A stretch of 6,375 bases of DNA from Myxococcales bacterium. GTDB lineage: Bacteria; Myxococcota; Polyangia; Fen-1088. The DNA lies in NCBI GenBank assembly GCA_003159055.1, contig PMLH01000326.1, positions 1,306 through 7,680 on the forward strand, read 5' to 3'. Both the position numbers and the translations under genes were made by a program. The notes beneath the pieces were generated by a model. It searched no databases and was not told the origin of the DNA. It saw nothing but the letters and a program-made list of their open reading frames with translations. Numbering within the stretch: the stretch's first letter is position 1; each line of letters opens with the position of its first letter. Below are positions 5,791 to 6,375 of the stretch, one piece after another.

Positions 5791-6090
5791 ACCGAAGCCT
5801 TGTCGCGCGGCGTTTGCTCGCCGAGGCGGACGCTTACTACCGATCCGGTGATCGAGGTGTCGCCGCCCTCTCTTCCCGCTGCGCCCTCGGCGTGCGCACC
5901 GCGAGGCTCGTGTTCACGGCGATAGGCGGTCGCATTGCCGCTCGCGATTACAACGTCATGGCCGGGCGGGCTGCTCACGAAGGCCGTCTTCGCCACGGCC
6001 TTTGAACGGCTTGTGCGTGCCCGTGGCCGTTTCCGTGCGGCCCGCATAGACTTCGTGCTGAGGTATCCCCATGACATCGTTCCTCTCTGA
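5787..6090 (+). pseudogene. crtB: Phytoene synthase (crtB) C-terminal remnant, frameshifted
   Basis: From a GTG that overlaps the crtY stop (GTGA, 5787-5790), 72 codons are open to a TGA at 6003-6005. They match the C-terminal part of phytoene synthases: LAEADAYYRSGDRGVAAL then SRCALGVRTARLVFTAIGGRI. The full enzyme is about 300 residues, and all catalytic DxxxD regions are absent here. After AGRA, at about 5970-5977, the family pattern (RAVV--K) continues in the next frame as TKAVFATAFERLVRARGRF, open to a TGA at 6088-6090. An extra base in GGGCGGGCTGCTCACG explains this. So the gene has lost its 5' two thirds and carries a frameshift. Alternatives are a sequencing error for the frameshift only, or a small retained C-terminal domain, which is less likely. 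The product would be inactive. Confidence 0.7.
6060..6064 (+). promoter_or_regulatory. Ribosome binding site of the membrane protein gene
   Basis: GAGGT lies 6 bases before the ATG at 6071. It decides this start and lies inside the shifted frame of the crtB remnant, so the gene begins before that frame ends. Confidence 0.6.
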
Positions 6091-6375
6091 TTTTCTGATC
6101 TACGTAGGCAGAATTCGCGAGTCTACCCGCAGGGACTGGGCCGTCTACCTCACCTGGGTGGGCCTCATGCTCGGGCTCGTCTTCTCGACGGGTGGGTTCG
6201 TTTTCTTCGGCCATTTCCATGGTGTCGTCTTTCCCCCGCAGGTCTGGCTGGTGCCCATCGGCGCCGCCATTTTCACCCTCTCGATCTCCATCGACACCAT
6301 CGGGCATCGGACCATCTACAAAGAGATCCTGCGCCAGGGCGAACAGCTCGTGCACCATGTGACCATCTTCTGTGG
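6071..6375 (+). CDS. Integral membrane protein of unknown function, 5' part
   Basis: The first 101 codons are present and the gene continues past the window. After a short, partly amphipathic start (MTSFLSDFLIYVGRIRES), residues about 24-47 (WAVYLTWVGLMLGLVFSTGGFVFF) and 57-75 (QVWLVPIGAAIFTLSIS) form two membrane helices joined by FGHFHGVVFPP. A conserved-looking polar stretch follows, DTIGHRTIYKEILRQGEQLVHHVTIF, with several His residues; a third helix probably starts at the window edge. The His pattern is not arranged as the classic desaturase or hydroxylase boxes, so I do not call it a carotenoid hydroxylase. I do not recognise the family. It lies downstream of crtY and the crtB remnant on the same strand, 280 bp after the crtY stop, and may share its transcript. 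The good ribosome binding site and strong codon bias support it as real. Confidence 0.75.
   Translation, partial: MTSFLSDFLIYVGRIRESTRRDWAVYLTWVGLMLGLVFSTGGFVFFGHFHGVVFPPQVWLVPIGAAIFTLSISIDTIGHRTIYKEILRQGEQLVHHVTIFC

Noticed and set aside
5198..5851. Plus-strand open frame overlapping crtY in another frame
   Set aside because: Arg/Ser-rich shadow of crtY, with no ribosome binding site and no domain.
5688..6077. Minus-strand open frame across the crtY end and the crtB remnant
   Set aside because: It is antisense to clear CrtY and CrtB motifs and has no recognisable domain.
5975..6358. Minus-strand open frame encoding an acidic, His-rich 127-residue protein
   Set aside because: It is antisense to the membrane protein gene, which has a ribosome binding site and membrane helices. 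Its acidic composition follows from the opposite strand.
1..6375. tRNA genes, rRNA, CRISPR arrays and intact insertion sequences
   Set aside because: No tRNA-like cloverleaf, no regularly spaced repeats, no transposase or reverse transcriptase motifs, and no paired terminal repeats with target duplications were seen by eye.

Overview
This is a GC-rich window with strongly GC-biased third codon positions. It most resembles a myxobacterial or other deltaproteobacterial (Myxococcota-type) chromosome. The basis is gene style: a proline-rich lipoprotein with an N-terminus of a type I associate with myxobacteria, an Ala/Pro/Lys-rich linker joining a periplasmic domain to an outer-membrane barrel, and a bacterial CrtY lycopene cyclase beside a GT1-like glycosyltransferase. 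The assignment rests on recalled families, not on a search.

Layout. Positions 80-643 (+) encode a small Pro/Tyr-rich lipoprotein. Positions 644-1924 are a poorly coding stretch that looks like gene debris. It holds a short plus-strand frame with an FAD-enzyme-like motif (about 678-857), a minus-strand fragment of an SBBP-type beta-propeller protein (852-1445), and a minus-strand patch resembling sequence found next to group II intron reverse transcriptases (about 1630-1740). Two consecutive hairpins follow just before the next ribosome binding site. Positions 1925-3424 (+) encode an intact exported protein with a TolB-N-like domain, a disordered linker and an outer-membrane beta-barrel. It converges on a GT1-type glycosyltransferase (3484-4575, -), with 59 bp between them.

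The right half is a carotenoid locus. The glycosyltransferase and crtY (4636-5790, +) are divergent across about 60 bp that carry a TTGACA box and an inverted repeat. Overlapping the crtY stop by 4 bp is a remnant of phytoene synthase (crtB): only its C-terminal part survives, and it carries an apparent 1-nt frameshift. A new gene for a small integral membrane protein of unknown function starts at 6071 and runs off the window.

How the genes may work together: CrtY would cyclise lycopene made by enzymes encoded elsewhere, and the divergent glycosyltransferase is a reasonable candidate for decorating a carotenoid or another lipid. The truncated crtB means phytoene must come from another copy if the pathway works. 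I see no convincing new defence or mobile system. The most notable signal is a concentration of broken or shortened genes (flavoenzyme fragment, propeller fragment, intron-like fragment, crtB remnant, possibly the glycosyltransferase) between intact ones.
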